A stretch of 64,000 nucleotides of DNA from Pseudorasbora parva (GCF_024679245.1 NC_090191.1:43071524-43135523), one strand, 5' to 3'; positions 21,835 through 33,083 are shown, counted from the stretch's first letter. Numbers and translations: made by a program. The notes: generated from the letters alone by a model not told the origin.

Positions 21835-22454
21835 ATCCTACCATATAAGGTGCATAACTGTATTTGTAATCTCAAACCAGAGAGCAAAAACTGTAATGCA
21901 GACACACACACAATCCTGAAGCACGTCAACGCAAACACTGATCAGCTACACAGCTTTCAGGAAATGGCAAGAAAGTCGTGGTAGCAAAAGTTTTACAGCG
22001 GCCACACAGACTGCAAAAGCACACTGAATCAAATATATACAGACAGAGAGCCGTAGAGGGGGCGTGCATATATTTCGCTCGCATTGCTGAATGGATTTAT
22101 TTCCTTGGCCTGACTTCTATGATTCAGCAGACAGAAATGTGGCATTTCAACAGCTACACACACACACCTTTTCATATTAACCTGCTGGTAAAGACATTGG
22201 AGCGTTAGAAGTGCTCTTAATGTTTTCTATGAACTGCTTCCAGAGGGTAAAATAATCATGCCATCACATGTTCACATTAAAGTGCACTTAAAGTAGTAGA
22301 GCAAAACCAGATTTGCCTTCGCGAGGTCTATGATGGAGTGTTATCCTTTAGCGTTCCCATTTATCTCAAAGGCTATTGCTTGGCTGGCCCAAGATCCTCC
22401 AAATTAGACCATCTATGCTCATGGATTCTCAACTCCTCAGACGTAGCACAGCCA
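21835..22454. other. Unassigned sequence
   Basis: No repeat or coding signal recognised. Confidence 0.35.
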
Positions 22455-22522
22455 GTGATGTCCATTTCAGGCTGGACTCGCTCCTGTGTTTGTGTGGCAT
22501 CATTTGAAGACATTACGGTAAT
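22455..22522 (+). repeat. Direct repeat flanking the S4 array, left copy
   Basis: The stretch with CGCTCCTGTGTTTGTGTGGC and ATCATTTGAAGACATTACGG is repeated at 24159-24222 beyond the array, with a few substitutions and a short gap. Confidence 0.85.
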
Positions 22523-24155
22523 CAACCCAGTGTTTGGGTAGTTTTTGTGTTACTCAGATCCTGGGTCAGACGTGACAACCCAGTGTTTGGGTAGTTTTTG
22601 TGTTACTCAGATCCTGGGTCAGACGTGACAACCCAGTGTTTGGGTAGTTTTTGTGTCACTCAGATCCTGGGTCAGACGTGACAACCCAGTGTTTGGGTAG
22701 TTTTTGTGTCACTCAGATCCCGGGTCAGACGTGACAACCCAGTGTTTGGGTAGTTTTTGTGTCACTCAGATCCCGGGTCAGACGTAACAACCCAGTGTTT
22801 GGGTAGTTTTTGTGTCACTCAGATCCTGGGTCAGACATGACAACCCAGTGTTTGGGTAGTTTTTGTGTTACTCAGATCCTGGGTCAGACGTGACAACCCA
22901 GTGTTTGGGTAGTTTTTGTGTTACCCAGATCCCGGGTCAGACGTAACAACCCAGTGTTTGGGTAGTTTTTGTGTCACTCAGATCCCGGGTCAGACGTAAC
23001 AACCCAGTGTTTGGGTAGTTTTTGTGTCACTCAGATCCTGGGTCAGACGTGACAACCCAGTGTTTGGGTAGTTTTTGTGTTACTCAGATCCTGGGTCAGA
23101 CGTGACAACCCAGTGTTTGGGTAGTTTTTGTGTTACTCAGATCCTGGGTCAGACGTGACAACCCAGTGTTTGGGTAGTTTTTGTGTCACTCAGATCCCGG
23201 GTCAGACGTGACAACCCAGTGTTTGGGTAGTTTTTGTGTCACTCAGATCCCGGGTCAGACGTGACAACCCAGTGTTTGGGTAGTTTTTGTGTCACTCAGA
23301 TCCTGGGTCAGACGTAACAACCCAGTGTTTGGGTAGTTTTTGTGTCACTCAGATCCTGGGTCAGACATGACAACCCAGTGTTTGGGTAGTTTTTGTGTTA
23401 CTCAGATCCTGGGTCAGACGTGACAACCCAGTGTTTGGGTAGTTTTTGTGTTACCCAGATCCCGGGTCAGACGTAACAACCCAGTGTTTGGGTAGTTTTT
23501 GTGTCACTCAGATCCCGGGTCAGACGTGACAACCCAGTGTTTGGGTAGTTTTTGTGTCACTCAGATCCTGGGTCAGACGTGACAACCCAGTGTTTGGGTA
23601 GTTTTTGTGTCACTCAGATCCTGGGTCAGACGTGACAACCCAGTGTTTGGGTAGTTTTTGTGTCACTCAGATCCCGGGTCAGACGTGACAACCCAGTGTT
23701 TGGGTAGTTTTTGTGTCACTCAGATCCCGGGTCAGACGTAACAACCCAGTGTTTGGGTAGTTTTTGTGTCACTCAGATCCTGGGTCAGACATGACAACCC
23801 AGTGTTTGGGTAGTTTTTGTGTTACTCAGATCCTGGGTCAGACGTGACAACCCAGTGTTTGGGTAGTTTTTGTGTTACCCAGATCCCGGGTCAGACGTAA
23901 CAACCCAGTGTTTGGGTAGTTTTTGTGTCACTCAGATCCCGGGTCAGACGTGACAACCCAGTGTTTGGGTAGTTTTTGTGTCACTCAGATCCTGGGTCAG
24001 ACGTGACAACCCAGTGTTTGGGTAGTTTTTGTGTTACTCAGATCCTGGGTCAGACGTGACAACCCAGTGTTTGGGTAGTTTTTGTGTTATTCAGATCCTG
24101 GGTCAGACGTGACAACCCAGTGTTTGGGTAGTTTTTGTGTTACTCAGATCCTGGC
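22523..24155. repeat. 53-bp minisatellite array S4, about 31 copies
   Basis: Same unit as S3. Marker variants reveal higher-order structure: the CAGACATGAC variant recurs at 22832, 23362 and 23786, spacings of 530 (10 units) and 424 (8 units), each time followed by the same order of CTGGG and CCGGG units. This points to block duplication by unequal exchange. Confidence 0.95.
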
Positions 24156-24222
24156 TTAGTGATGTCCATTTCTCGCTCCTGTGTTTATGTGTGGCATCAT
24201 TTGAAGACATTATGATAATCAA
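24156..24222 (+). repeat. Direct repeat flanking the S4 array, right copy
   Basis: Matches 22455-22522 through GTGATGTCCATTTC and ATCATTTGAAGACATTA. The array is therefore bracketed by a duplicated piece of its host sequence. Confidence 0.85.
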
Positions 24223-24755
24223 ATGTAAGGCAGAGTTTATATTTGATTATATTATATTTGAGTTTATATTTAATCCACCCAATCTCATCAGTCTTATTCC
24301 AGTCAGAATATATCCCTACATTCTGTTTCTTAACGGTTGGGGAAACGCTTCATCAATGCTACAGCAATTAAAGTTCTTCCATATGGAAAGGCTGTTTAGC
24401 TAATTAAATAAGCTGAGTGAGTGAGTGGTTGAGTGCATCAAGGTTTATATGACCTCTTGGCTTCTGAGCTGGAGAGGTTTTTCTTCAATGCAGCCAAAGA
24501 AAGCCAACGACAACCAGTGGGTTTTTGACTTGAATGACAACACAAACCCAAGCAAGAACAACACTCGCTGGGTCAGTGACTGCTAGGAAAACAACTGACT
24601 CCATGCAAACCAATTTTTCAATTCCTCAAGGGATGATTGGATATAGGAGAAGGGTCTGAAAGCCAAAGTCACAGTGCAAACGAGCAGGAAACAGAACCTG
24701 TGGCTCTCATTAGGATCCTTTCCCGGCCTCTCAAATGTCCATGTCTCCTCATTAC
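24223..24755. other. Unassigned sequence
   Basis: No repeat or coding signal recognised. Confidence 0.3.
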
Positions 24756-24769
24756 TATCTTTACATTAA

Positions 24770-25084
24770 CGGGATAGTTCACTTTAAAATGGAAGTTCTG
24801 TCATCCTTTACTCGCCCTCAAGTTGTTCAAACCTGTATGAATTTCTTTCTTCAGCTGAACACAAGGGAAGATATTTTGAAGAATGTCAGTAACCAAACAG
24901 TTAACTGGAGCCATTGACTTCTTTAGCAGGAAAAAAATATATTATGAATTGGTTAGTTTGGTTACTGACATTCTTCAAAGTATCTTCCCTTGTGTTCAGC
25001 TGAAGAAATTAATTCATACAGGTTTGAACAACTTGAGGGCGAGTAAAGGATGACAGAACTTTCATTTTGAAGTGAACTATCCCT
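24770..25084. mobile_element. TTAA-type foldback MITE (GGGATAGTTCAC family), complete
   Basis: Arms of about 135 bp are near-complementary: GGGATAGTTCACTTTAAAAT on the left, AAGTGAACTATCCCT on the right, around a 45-bp loop. TTAA stands at both borders (24766-24769 and 25085-25088), as made by piggyBac- or Kolobok-type transposases. It resembles the zebrafish Angel type from memory. It appears to have inserted at a TTAA of an F1 copy whose right part continues at 25089. Confidence 0.85.
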
Positions 25085-25407
25085 TTAAGAAACATTTACT
25101 AGACAAGTAAAAATTATTGTCTAGTTTTGGGAAAAAATAACTCTAAATGAAGAGAGTTTTTGCTTAAAATAAGATAAATAATCTGCCAATGGGGTGAGGA
25201 AAATAATCTTGTTTTCTGTTTGAATTAAGATTATTTTTCTCACCCCATTGGCAGATTATTTATCTTATTTTAAGCAAAAACTCTCTTCATTTTGAGTTAT
25301 TTTTCCCCCAAAACAAGACCATTACTTTTGCTTGTCTATGAATTTTGAGATGTTTGGACTAGAAACAAGACAAAAATACTTAGTAAGAAAAGCATTTTTG
25401 CAGTGTG
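25085..25407. mobile_element. F1 palindromic MITE, copy 5, interrupted or truncated at left
   Basis: The sequence begins GAAACATTTACTAGACAAGT directly at the MITE's right TTAA and runs through the F1 centre to AAGCATTTTTGCAGTGTG. In complete F1 copies this point reads TTACATTAAGAAACATTTAC; the bases left of the MITE read TTTACATTAA, consistent with insertion inside F1. Confidence 0.85.
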
Positions 25408-25439
25408 GATATCCAGATAGAAATGTGTTGCCCATTCTC

Positions 25440-25901
25440 TTTTTTTTTTTTTATTGAGCAAAATTGCAAATTTACAAAATAATAGCTTATACAAGGTAAG
25501 GGATCAATGATATACATACACTTACAGAAGAGGAGAGAGAGAGAAAAAAAAGAAAAAAAAAGAAAATAGTAATAGAGTTTTAGTAGCAGTAGTAATCATA
25601 ATAATAATAAATATAACAACAAAACTAATAGTAGCAGAAGTGGTAGTAATAGCAATAGTATTCATGTTAACAATCGTAATAGTAGCTGTATCGTCTGTGA
25701 ATTATAATAACGATAATAGTATTAGGGATGGCGGAAACTAAACATTTTCCTGACCGACCACCGAGCCTCATTAGCCGGTTGAAACCGGTTAACTGATCAG
25801 TTTAAAATATGCTGGGCTATTTGAAATAACAGCCGCGAAATAACCCACGCCTGCAATTCCGCAACTTTGTCGCATTTCTCTGCCGCTCTGCCTCCCGCTC
25901 T

Positions 25902-25936
<35 letters not shown>

Positions 25937-26709
25937 ACAGTCCCGGTGCCGCCGCCTCCCTTCCACTCACGTCACTTTTTTAAAATCCCCTACAGCGCGA
26001 AACATGAGTCCCGCAAACGCGGCGCGGAGGAGCTTGTTTGTAATCGGAGGACAAATGGCTCCTTAGTTTCGAAATGGTTTGGTCAAGGTGATCACGTTGA
26101 AAATAAAGGCGTTGTCTGGCGTTAGAAGTTCATCTGAAACATTGCCGCGGCTTGTTTAAGAAAATGACAGCACCGAAGAGACGCCGCTTTAGTTGGAGGT
26201 AGTGCTAACAATAATAAAGAAAGATGATGATCAACACCTTATGTGTTACCGCTGAAATGTAGATGTAATATATTTCCAAATGTAAGCCCATCTTATGCGG
26301 AATGACGCTTCATACTGTCGTCTGCCCCGTCTCTAACCTCGAGGGTTTACTTTTGGCTAATCCCAAACGCCATGACCTTGCGCCAAATGTTTTTATTGGT
26401 TTATTAAGTACAAACAGCCGAGTTATGAAAAATTGTGAGGGATTTGTTCACTTCACACAAAAAGATTTTGGAATGAGACGGCTAACCGTAGTAGCGTTTA
26501 GCCCACTGTCTATAATAGATTAATTTAGAGATCACATTTTGTTTTTACCGACAACTTTGATTGGTTAACGTTGATACGGTCAATCATCGGTCAAACATCA
26601 TCAGTTAACATCCCTAAATAGCATTAGTAATAATAATAATAGTTGTAGTAGTAGTTGTTGTGATAGAGGTGTAATAACAAGTAGAGTAGTATTATATGTA
26701 GTAGTAATA
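25440..26709 (-). mobile_element. Retroposed insert with poly(T) end and target duplication
   Basis: A 14-bp direct repeat, TGYTGCCCATTCTC, flanks the interval (25426-25439 and 26710-26723). The insert opens with a poly(T) run, i.e. a poly(A) tail on the minus strand, followed by ATTGAGCAAAATTGCAAATT, which looks like a 3' UTR. The distal part is an imperfect TAG/TAA trinucleotide repeat. No open frame identifies the source; a LINE tail or a processed transcript are both possible. The hAT-like element at 25733-26616 inserted later. Confidence 0.65.
25733..26616. mobile_element. hAT-like element H4 with TAGGGATG termini
   Basis: The left end is TAGGGATGGCGGAAAC and the right is GTTAACATCCCTA. 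The flanking 8-mers AATAGTAT (25725-25732) and AATAGCAT (26617-26624) differ at one base, fitting an 8-bp hAT duplication. Near the left end GCCGGTTGAAACCGGTTAAC is a local palindrome. A (CA)n tract lies at 25902-25940. No transposase frame; nonautonomous. Confidence 0.8.
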
Positions 26710-26723
26710 TGCTGCCCATTCTC

Positions 26724-27236
26724 AATGGGAAAGTGCCTTTCAGCAGCATTGCTCAAAAAGTTGCCCTGTGTATCATCAGCCTAAAGGCGAAGGACGGTCT
26801 TCAGGGCGAGTTAAACTCAGTTGGACAGTTTTACGCACAGCACCATGGATGCCGTTCTATAGCCCTGCGGTTCAGCCAATGTGGCCGTGGAAAGTTTGGT
26901 TAACCAGGGGCGGTGTCTGCGTCCCACAGAGCTCCGGAGAGCAGAGCCGTGGGCGATTAATAGCCCTCTTTGTATTTGTTAATGTAGCTTGTTAGGGTTC
27001 AACCTTATATTGATGTTGTATATACAGTGGTAACCGTGAAAGCTGTTTTTATTCAGTAATAACTGTGTTTGTGGCAAGGGAACATTTATGCGCATAGATG
27101 TCAAGTTTTCACACTTTTGACAAATATGGATTTTCTCCGTTTAATTGAAACGGGGTCAGTTTGCTACATTGCGGATATTGTCCATAAAAGCAAAGATTTG
27201 ACATTTTTAACAGCACGTAAATGAAGGTAACACTTT
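26724..27236. other. Unassigned sequence
   Basis: No repeat or coding signal recognised. Confidence 0.3.
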
Positions 27237-27239
27237 AGT

Positions 27240-28175
27240 ATGGGGAACACTTTATTTTAAGGTTCGGTTATTAACTAGTTGCTTATGATCATGCATATTA
27301 CTAGGATATTGGCTGTTTATTAAAGCTCATATGAATGCCTAATTCTTCATGAGCTTATTCTACATCCCTTAATCCGACCCAATACCTAAACTTAAACGCT
27401 ACAAAAACTACCTTACTAACTATTAATAAGCAGTAAATTAGGAGTTTATTGAGGATAAAGTCAGAGTTAATAGTGAATGTGTTCCTCATACTAAAGTGTT
27501 ACCGGGAACACATTCACTATTAACTCTGACTTTATCCTCATTAAACTCCTAATTTACTGCTTATTAATAGTTAGTAAGGTAGTTTTTGTAGATTTAAGTT
27601 TAGGTATTGGGTCGGATTAAGAGATGTAGAATAAGCTCATGCAGAATAAGGCATTAATATGAGCTTTATAAGAGCTAATAAACTGCCAATATCCTAGTAA
27701 TATGCATGATAATAAGGAACTAGTTAATAGTTAATAATTGCACTGCAAAAAATGCTTTTCTTCGTAAGTATTTTTGTCTCGTTTCTAGTCCAAATATAAA
27801 AAAATTCTTACATTAAGAAAAATTTACTAGACAAGTAAAAAGTATTGTCTTGTTTTGGGAAAAAATAACTCAAAATGAAGAGAGTTTTTGCTTAAAATAA
27901 GATAAATAATCTGCCAATGGGGTGAGAAAAATAATCTTAATTCAAACAGAAAACAAGATTATTTTTCTCACCCCATTGGCAGATTATTTATCTTATTTTA
28001 AGCAAAAACTCTTCATTTTGAGTTATTTTTTCCCAAAACAAGACAATTACTTTAGCTTGTCTAGTAAATACTTCTTGTTTTAAGAATTTTTTCATATTTG
28101 GACTAGAAACAAGACAAAAATACTGAGTAAGAAAAGTTTTTTTTGCAGTGTGAACACTAAAATAAAGTGTTAACA
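27240..28175. mobile_element. Large palindromic repeat, about 500 bp, interrupted by F1
   Basis: The left half (27240-27508) and right half (27509-27740) are near-complementary over blocks such as CCTAATTTACTGCTTATTAA and CCAATATCCTAGTAATATGC. The outer GAACACTTTATTTTAAGG of the left half finds its partner only after the F1 copy, at about 28153-28172 (ACACTAAAATAAAGTGTTAA). So two head-to-head copies of a cyprinid repeat ending AACACTTTA were later split by F1. Confidence 0.8.
27741..28152. mobile_element. F1 palindromic MITE, copy 6, complete
   Basis: CACTGCAAAAAATGCTTTTC to TTTTTTTTGCAGTGTG, with the CACCCCATTGGCAGATTATT centre intact and long complementary arms. It interrupts the right arm of the palindrome at 27240-28175. 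Confidence 0.9.
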
Positions 28176-28540
28176 CAAATAATGTTAAGTAATAAATAAT
28201 ATTTAGAGGTGCCTGACCTCGGAAAATTTACATTTACACTTAAAAAAAAAAAGATTATTAACAATTAATTAAACGATGTAGTCATATTGCATAGTTGTGC
28301 TTGGAGGCAATAGTTTTATTTGTGGTAATAACGCAATAAAACATGCCAAATTGAGCAGACATCTTTTTTTTTCTTCTTTTTTTTTGACAGGCTGTCATAT
28401 AAAGAAATTATGAACAAATGCAAAACAAGGGAGAACAAATAAAATATTAATAACTGTTTATGTTGTAGTCAATGTAGGCTTTTCCTGTGCATTTTTTAAC
28501 ATAGTTTGCCAAATAATTTTGTCAGATAAAGACCGTGTTT
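28176..28540. other. Unassigned AT-rich sequence
   Basis: Poly(A) and poly(T) stretches but no recognisable element. Confidence 0.3.
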
Positions 28541-28902
28541 ACACTGCAAAAATGCTTTTCTTACTTAGTATTTTTGTCTTGCATTTACTAGATAAGTAAA
28601 ACTACAAGATATTTGTTCTTGTTTTCATAAAAATAAAATCTAAATGAAGATAATCTAGAAAGATAAATGAAAATAATCTTATTTCTGATCGAAATCTTGT
28701 TTCTTGTTTCTGTTCCAATCAGAAATAAGATTTTTTTTCTCACCCCATTGGCAAATCCTTTTGCCTGTTTTAAGCAAAAACTCACTTCATTTTTATTTTA
28801 TTTTTATGAAAACAAGAAAAAATATCTTATGTCGTTTTGCTTATCTTCGATATTCGATATTTGGACTAGAAACAAGGGAAAAAAACTAAATAAGAAGAGC
28901 AT
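28541..28902. mobile_element. F1-related palindromic MITE, copy 7 (variant subfamily)
   Basis: Starts CACTGCAAAAATGCTTTTCT after a TA and ends near AATAAGAAGAGCATCAT. Inner arms carry the variant TGTTTTAAGCAAAAACTCAC found also at 40590 and 48055, marking a second F1 subfamily. Confidence 0.8.
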
Positions 28903-29190
28903 CATATTTAAAGATAAAAAGTCAAAAATATGATTTGAAAAGTCCTCATTATAATATAAATAGTCAAAAAATTTATTTTAAAAGTGCTTGTTATTATATA
29001 AAGTCACAAATATAATTTTAAAAGTCCTCATTATTAGATAAAGTCAAAATTTTGATTTTAGAAGTCATGATAGTGAGATAAGTCAAAAATATGTCCTCGT
29101 TATTAGATAAAAAGTCAAAAACATGATTTTAAAAGTCCTCATTATTGGATTTTAAGTGAAAATAATGAGATAAAAACCTGAAATTAGATC
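28903..29190. repeat. Degenerate ~60-bp repeat of AAAGTCAAAAATATGATTTT
   Basis: AAAGTCAAAAATATGATTT and AAAAGTCCTCATTATTAGAT alternate irregularly over about five units. No coding capacity. Confidence 0.6.
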
Positions 29191-29298
29191 TAAATGATGA
29201 CTAAAACACACACTTCAGACATTTAGGAGATGAAATCAGGCTTGTTATTTCTTTCAATTATTTGATTCACACTAATAATAATAATATTTACATTACTG

Positions 29299-29300
<2 letters not shown>

Positions 29301-29385
<85 letters not shown>
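29301..29385. repeat. (CT)n microsatellite, about 42 units
   Basis: An uninterrupted CT run. The minus strand shows short Arg-Glu open frames that are artefacts of the dinucleotide. Confidence 0.97.
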
Positions 29386-29389
<4 letters not shown>

Positions 29390-30366
29390 GGAGTGATTTC
29401 ACTGCTCTGGCACAGTTTACCCGCTCCACAAGGGCCCACACAGTTTGACACTTTTACACTCCCATTGGCCAAAAGAGAACAAGACACAGTACTACACTAA
29501 GCTTTCCTTATTGGGGGAGGTGACAGCATAACATTTTTTTTTTTTAAAGACGAGTGTAGACTTTTTTAATTGAAAAGTAAGTGCATTTTTCTAAGGTGGA
29601 CAAGCGTTCCGAGGACTTTTATTTGACATGTCACGTCATGCAGTTTGATGCCAAAGTCTCTGTTTGAACTCGCTGCCATTTCCACACTGCGCTTATTCAT
29701 TTGTGGAATAATTGCTGCGGCCTTCAAGGGTTTTCTTTGGCCCACCTGGAAATATGTTTTTTTTTCACCCAATCTTGGTTCTAATTAACAAGCCTATAAG
29801 GGCTTTGCAGGCTTTATTTTGCGGGACATACTTATTTTAATAGAGTTCTGTCGTAATGGCTCAGTGTGAGGTTTCCTGATGCATCCTGTGTGTGTTTTGA
29901 TGAGAAGTTTATGTGTTTAAGTTTAGTTTGAGTCTCCCCCCATCTAAAATAAAGATGAATGTGTTATCCGTGATTTCTATTTTTGGTGCTGAAAAATATC
30001 TACACAAAAGGCTATTTACAGTACACACAGTATTTGGTTTGAGCTTGTTTAGACTCAGTGTGCTCTCCGCCAAAGTGCAGAGTACACTAATGCATTACTG
30101 CGGCAGACAGATGCATGTGTTCAGCTCACTGGCTCTGTTTATTTACCCCTCAGATGTTTTAAATGGACAGGATTCAGCACAGAGGGGCTGCACAAGGGAG
30201 AATCTCACCTGAGTCAAAACTTGTCCAGTCATACTTTACCCCAAAATCAAAAGAGAAAAAAAACTAAAGAAGAATAAATTGCGATTTGCATAAGAATGGA
30301 AACCTGTTTTTAGGACCATACAGTTGCTTTTATTCTGGCATCAATGCATCTGTCCTTTGAATATTT
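29386..30366. other. Unassigned sequence
   Basis: No repeat or coding signal recognised. A 99-codon frame (29913-30209) has no recognisable motif. Confidence 0.35.
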
Positions 30367-30369
30367 ATA

Positions 30370-31139
30370 TATGCACTGATCAGGCATAGCACTGATGATC
30401 TCTTCCTCAGCTGTTAGTGGGTGGGATATATTAGGCAGCAAGTGAACATTTAGTCCTCAGAGTTGATGTGTGTGAAGCAGGAGAAATGGGCAAGCGTAAG
30501 GATTTGAGCGAGTTTGGCCAGATTGTGACGGCTAGACGACTGGGTCAGAGCATCTCCAAAACTGCAGCTCTTGTGGGCTGTTCCCGGTCTGCAGTGGTCA
30601 GTATCTATCAAAAGTGCTCCAAGGAAGGACCAGTGGAGAACCGGCCACAGGGTCATGGGCGGCCAAGGCTCATTGATGACCGTGGGGAGCGAAGGCTGGC
30701 CCGTGGGGTCCGATCAAACAGACGAGCTACTGGAGCTCAAACTGCTCCAGAAGTTAATGCTGACACGCTCCACCTACCTAAGCATTGCTGAGACCATGTT
30801 CAGCCTTTGATGGAAACGGTATTCTGGTGGCTGTGGCTCTTCCAGCAGGATAATGCTCCTGACACAAAGCACAAATGCTTTAGGAATGGTTTGAGGAGCA
30901 CAACAACCAGTTTGAGGCGACGACTCGGCCTCCAGATTCCCCAGATCTCAATCCAATCGAGCATCTGTGGGATGAGCTGAACAAACAAGTCCGCACATAC
31001 AGGAGTTATAGGATCTGCTGCTAACATCTTGGTGCCAGATACCACAGCACACCTTCAAGGGGCAAGGTCCATACCTTCAAGGTCCATACCTCAACGGGTC
31101 AGCAACACAATATTAGTGTTATGCGTGATCAGTGTGTAT
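30370..31139 (+). mobile_element. Tc1-like transposon T1, copy 1, internally deleted
   Basis: The ends CACTGATCAGGCATAGCA (from 30374) and ATGCGTGATCAGTGTGTATA (to 31140) are imperfect inverted repeats of the TACACCGATCAGGCATAACA type. Compared with copy 2 at 45463-46506, about 370 bp between GAAGTTAATGCTG and ACACGCTCCACC are missing. A small duplication, CCTTCAAGG TCCATAC, lies near the 3' end (31048-31090). Confidence 0.85.
30486..31005 (+). pseudogene. Tc1-like transposase remnant, N-terminal part intact
   Basis: From the ATG at 30486, about 93 codons encode the DNA-binding half: [20 protein letters not shown], a helix-turn-helix segment around [20 protein letters not shown], and the GRPR-like linker [10 protein letters not shown]. 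The frame then crosses the deletion junction and stops at 30789. The catalytic motifs remain only as fragments downstream: QQDNAP (about 30847) and, in another frame, SPDLNPIEHLW (about 30940-30972). The first catalytic Asp region is deleted. It cannot make active transposase. It differs from copy 2 at one residue over this region (R for H). Confidence 0.85.
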
Positions 31140-31758
31140 ATATCTAACATAGTTATTTTTTTGGCACAACAGATATAAGAATATTGAGGGAAAATGTGCT
31201 TAGTTGTATATTACAGTGCAAACAAATCTTAATGGTCCTTAAAAAGAGACACTATAACGTCTAGTCTTTTCGATTGGATTTTAAATGAAATATAATCTGG
31301 ACATGAGGTGTCCTGAGATTCCTCCATGACCTCTGACCCCAGAGAGATGGCGCGAGTCGATCAGAGATGCCATAAAGAAGTATCTGCGGATAGATAATCC
31401 GCTTTGGGCTCGACCCGTTATTCCCATAAACCTGAGCCCAGTTACAGCAGACTGCCGTCTCAGAGCTGGAGGAATGGGTTAGGATTGCCAGTAGACGTGA
31501 ATGTAAAAAACGACTGAATTGGAGGTCATATAATGTGAGCTTTGTCCATTAAACCCTGGCCTCATAAATACTTCCATGTCCACACGTTATGAAAAACACT
31601 CAATGGAGTCTAGACAAAAGGCAATCAGTGCAGTTGGAGCCGCAGAGCTTCCCTGATCCGCGCTAATGGGATCTCCATAGTCAACGAAGCTGCTCATGAG
31701 GAACAGCTGTGCCCCAAAACTGAAAAAAAACCCACGTCTCTGTGACGCATCAGTGAAA
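31140..31758. other. Unassigned sequence
   Basis: No repeat or coding signal recognised. Confidence 0.3.
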
Positions 31759-31759
31759 A

Positions 31760-32404
31760 CCATAGACTGTAAAAAAATATGGATGTAGTGTCCGTGATGT
31801 CACCCATAGGATTCCGATAAGCCGTTCTGAAACTTAAAGTATGGTCGAGCTGGGCGTTGCCATCTTGCGAGCGAGTCATCGCGTGTCACTCCCGGATAAC
31901 AGAAAATGGGCAAAAAGGCGGGATGTGGGCGGAGCTGAGGTAACGCAATGACTATAGACCGCAGATAAATGGCTATCCACTTGTAACCACGCCCTTAATT
32001 ATGCAGAACTTTAAGGCTTTATATAACGTAAACGAATGAGTTATAAAAAAATTCAGCCCTCTCACAGTCGTCATGAAGGGCAAATTTAGCCGTATAGACC
32101 AAAACCACAATTTGTACCAGGCAGTAAACATGTTTTATTCTGCTGTAAAGTTCAGAATTTTCTGCATCATAAATGGTGGTTACTTTGAGTGACAGGTGGA
32201 TAGCCGTTTATCTGCCGTCTATAGTCATCGCGTCACCTAAGTTTCGCCTCTTTGCCCATTTTCTTTTATCCGGGAGTGACGCGTGATGACTCGTTCACAA
32301 AATGGCGACGCCCAGCTCGCCCCTACTTTACGCTTCAGAACGGCTTATCGGAATCCTATGGGTAACGTCACGGACACTACGTCCATATTTTTTACAGTCT
32401 ATGG
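31760..32404. mobile_element. Long-armed foldback element, 645 bp
   Basis: CCATAGACTGTAAAAAAATA at the left pairs with TATTTTTTACAGTCTATGG at the right. Complementarity extends over about 220 bp per arm, including TAGGATTCCGATAAGCCGTT and GTGTCCGTGATGTCACCCAT. The ~200-bp centre is unrelated. Noncoding. I recall this as a dispersed fish repeat; TSD unclear. Confidence 0.85.
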
Positions 32405-32645
32405 TAATTACGTCTGTAATTAATTTCTATAGTTACATCTGTAATTACACAGTTGACACTTCCCTCACACCTAAACCTTAAACTGACCCACATCACCACA
32501 CTTGTCCCTAACACTACCTATATCCAAACTTAGTATCAGCAAAGTGTTTTGCAATATAATATGAACACAATAAGTACATTGTACTTACTTTTAGATGTAA
32601 TTACATAGTAGTTAAGGCCACCTAATACAAATTGGGACCAAATAT
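32405..32645. repeat. Dispersed teleost repeat (AATTACATAGTAGTTAAGGC type)
   Basis: Blocks AAGTACATTGTACTTACTTT and GTTAAGGCCACCTAATA match a fish repeat I know from memory. Terminal repeats are not complete here. Confidence 0.5.
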
Positions 32646-32661
32646 ATAATCATGCGATTAA

Positions 32662-33079
32662 AGGCCAACTCCGGTGAGAAATGCCCCTCGGGGTGATTAA
32701 CAGATGGTCAGCGAGTAGATCGTTCTCTGGGATGCGTTTTCATGAAGTCGAATGTAAAGAGTTTTATCTCTAAACACAGATTATAACTCGAGTGTATGGG
32801 GCATAAAGTAAAATTATAATTGCTAGTTAATACCACTAACAAGACTCAAAATAGCCTCACACTAACACGGCAGCATCATGAGGGTCCCTACATGCAAACC
32901 GAAGCATTGAGAACTTTGTAGGAGTATAAACAGTTTAATAAGAAGATACTTTATAAACACAGTGCATTACGTGTTTACAGGCGGCAGCCATCTTGGCAAA
33001 CAGTCTTGACACGTCGAGCCACGAACGAATTAACCATGTGTTAATTACCCCTTGGTAAATTTTTCACCGGAGTTGTCCT
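32662..33079. mobile_element. TTAA-type element F4, copy 1 (418 bp)
   Basis: The left end AGGCCAACTCCGGTGAGAAA and right end TTTCACCGGAGTTGTCCT are inverted repeats. TTAA flanks both (32658-32661 and 33080-33083). The host target is a palindrome: ATGCGATTAA on the left and TTAATCGCAT on the right. Interior blocks (ATCGTTCTCTGGGATGCG; GAGGGTCCCTACATGCAAAC; CAGCCATCTTGG) recur in the copies at 39700 and 62033. The right long arm present at 62575-62694 is missing here. Confidence 0.88.
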
Positions 33080-33083
33080 TTAA

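Noticed and set aside
29223..29487. Arg-Glu-rich proteins at the CT and GA tracts (also 34355-34571)
   Set aside because: Translation of dinucleotide repeats.
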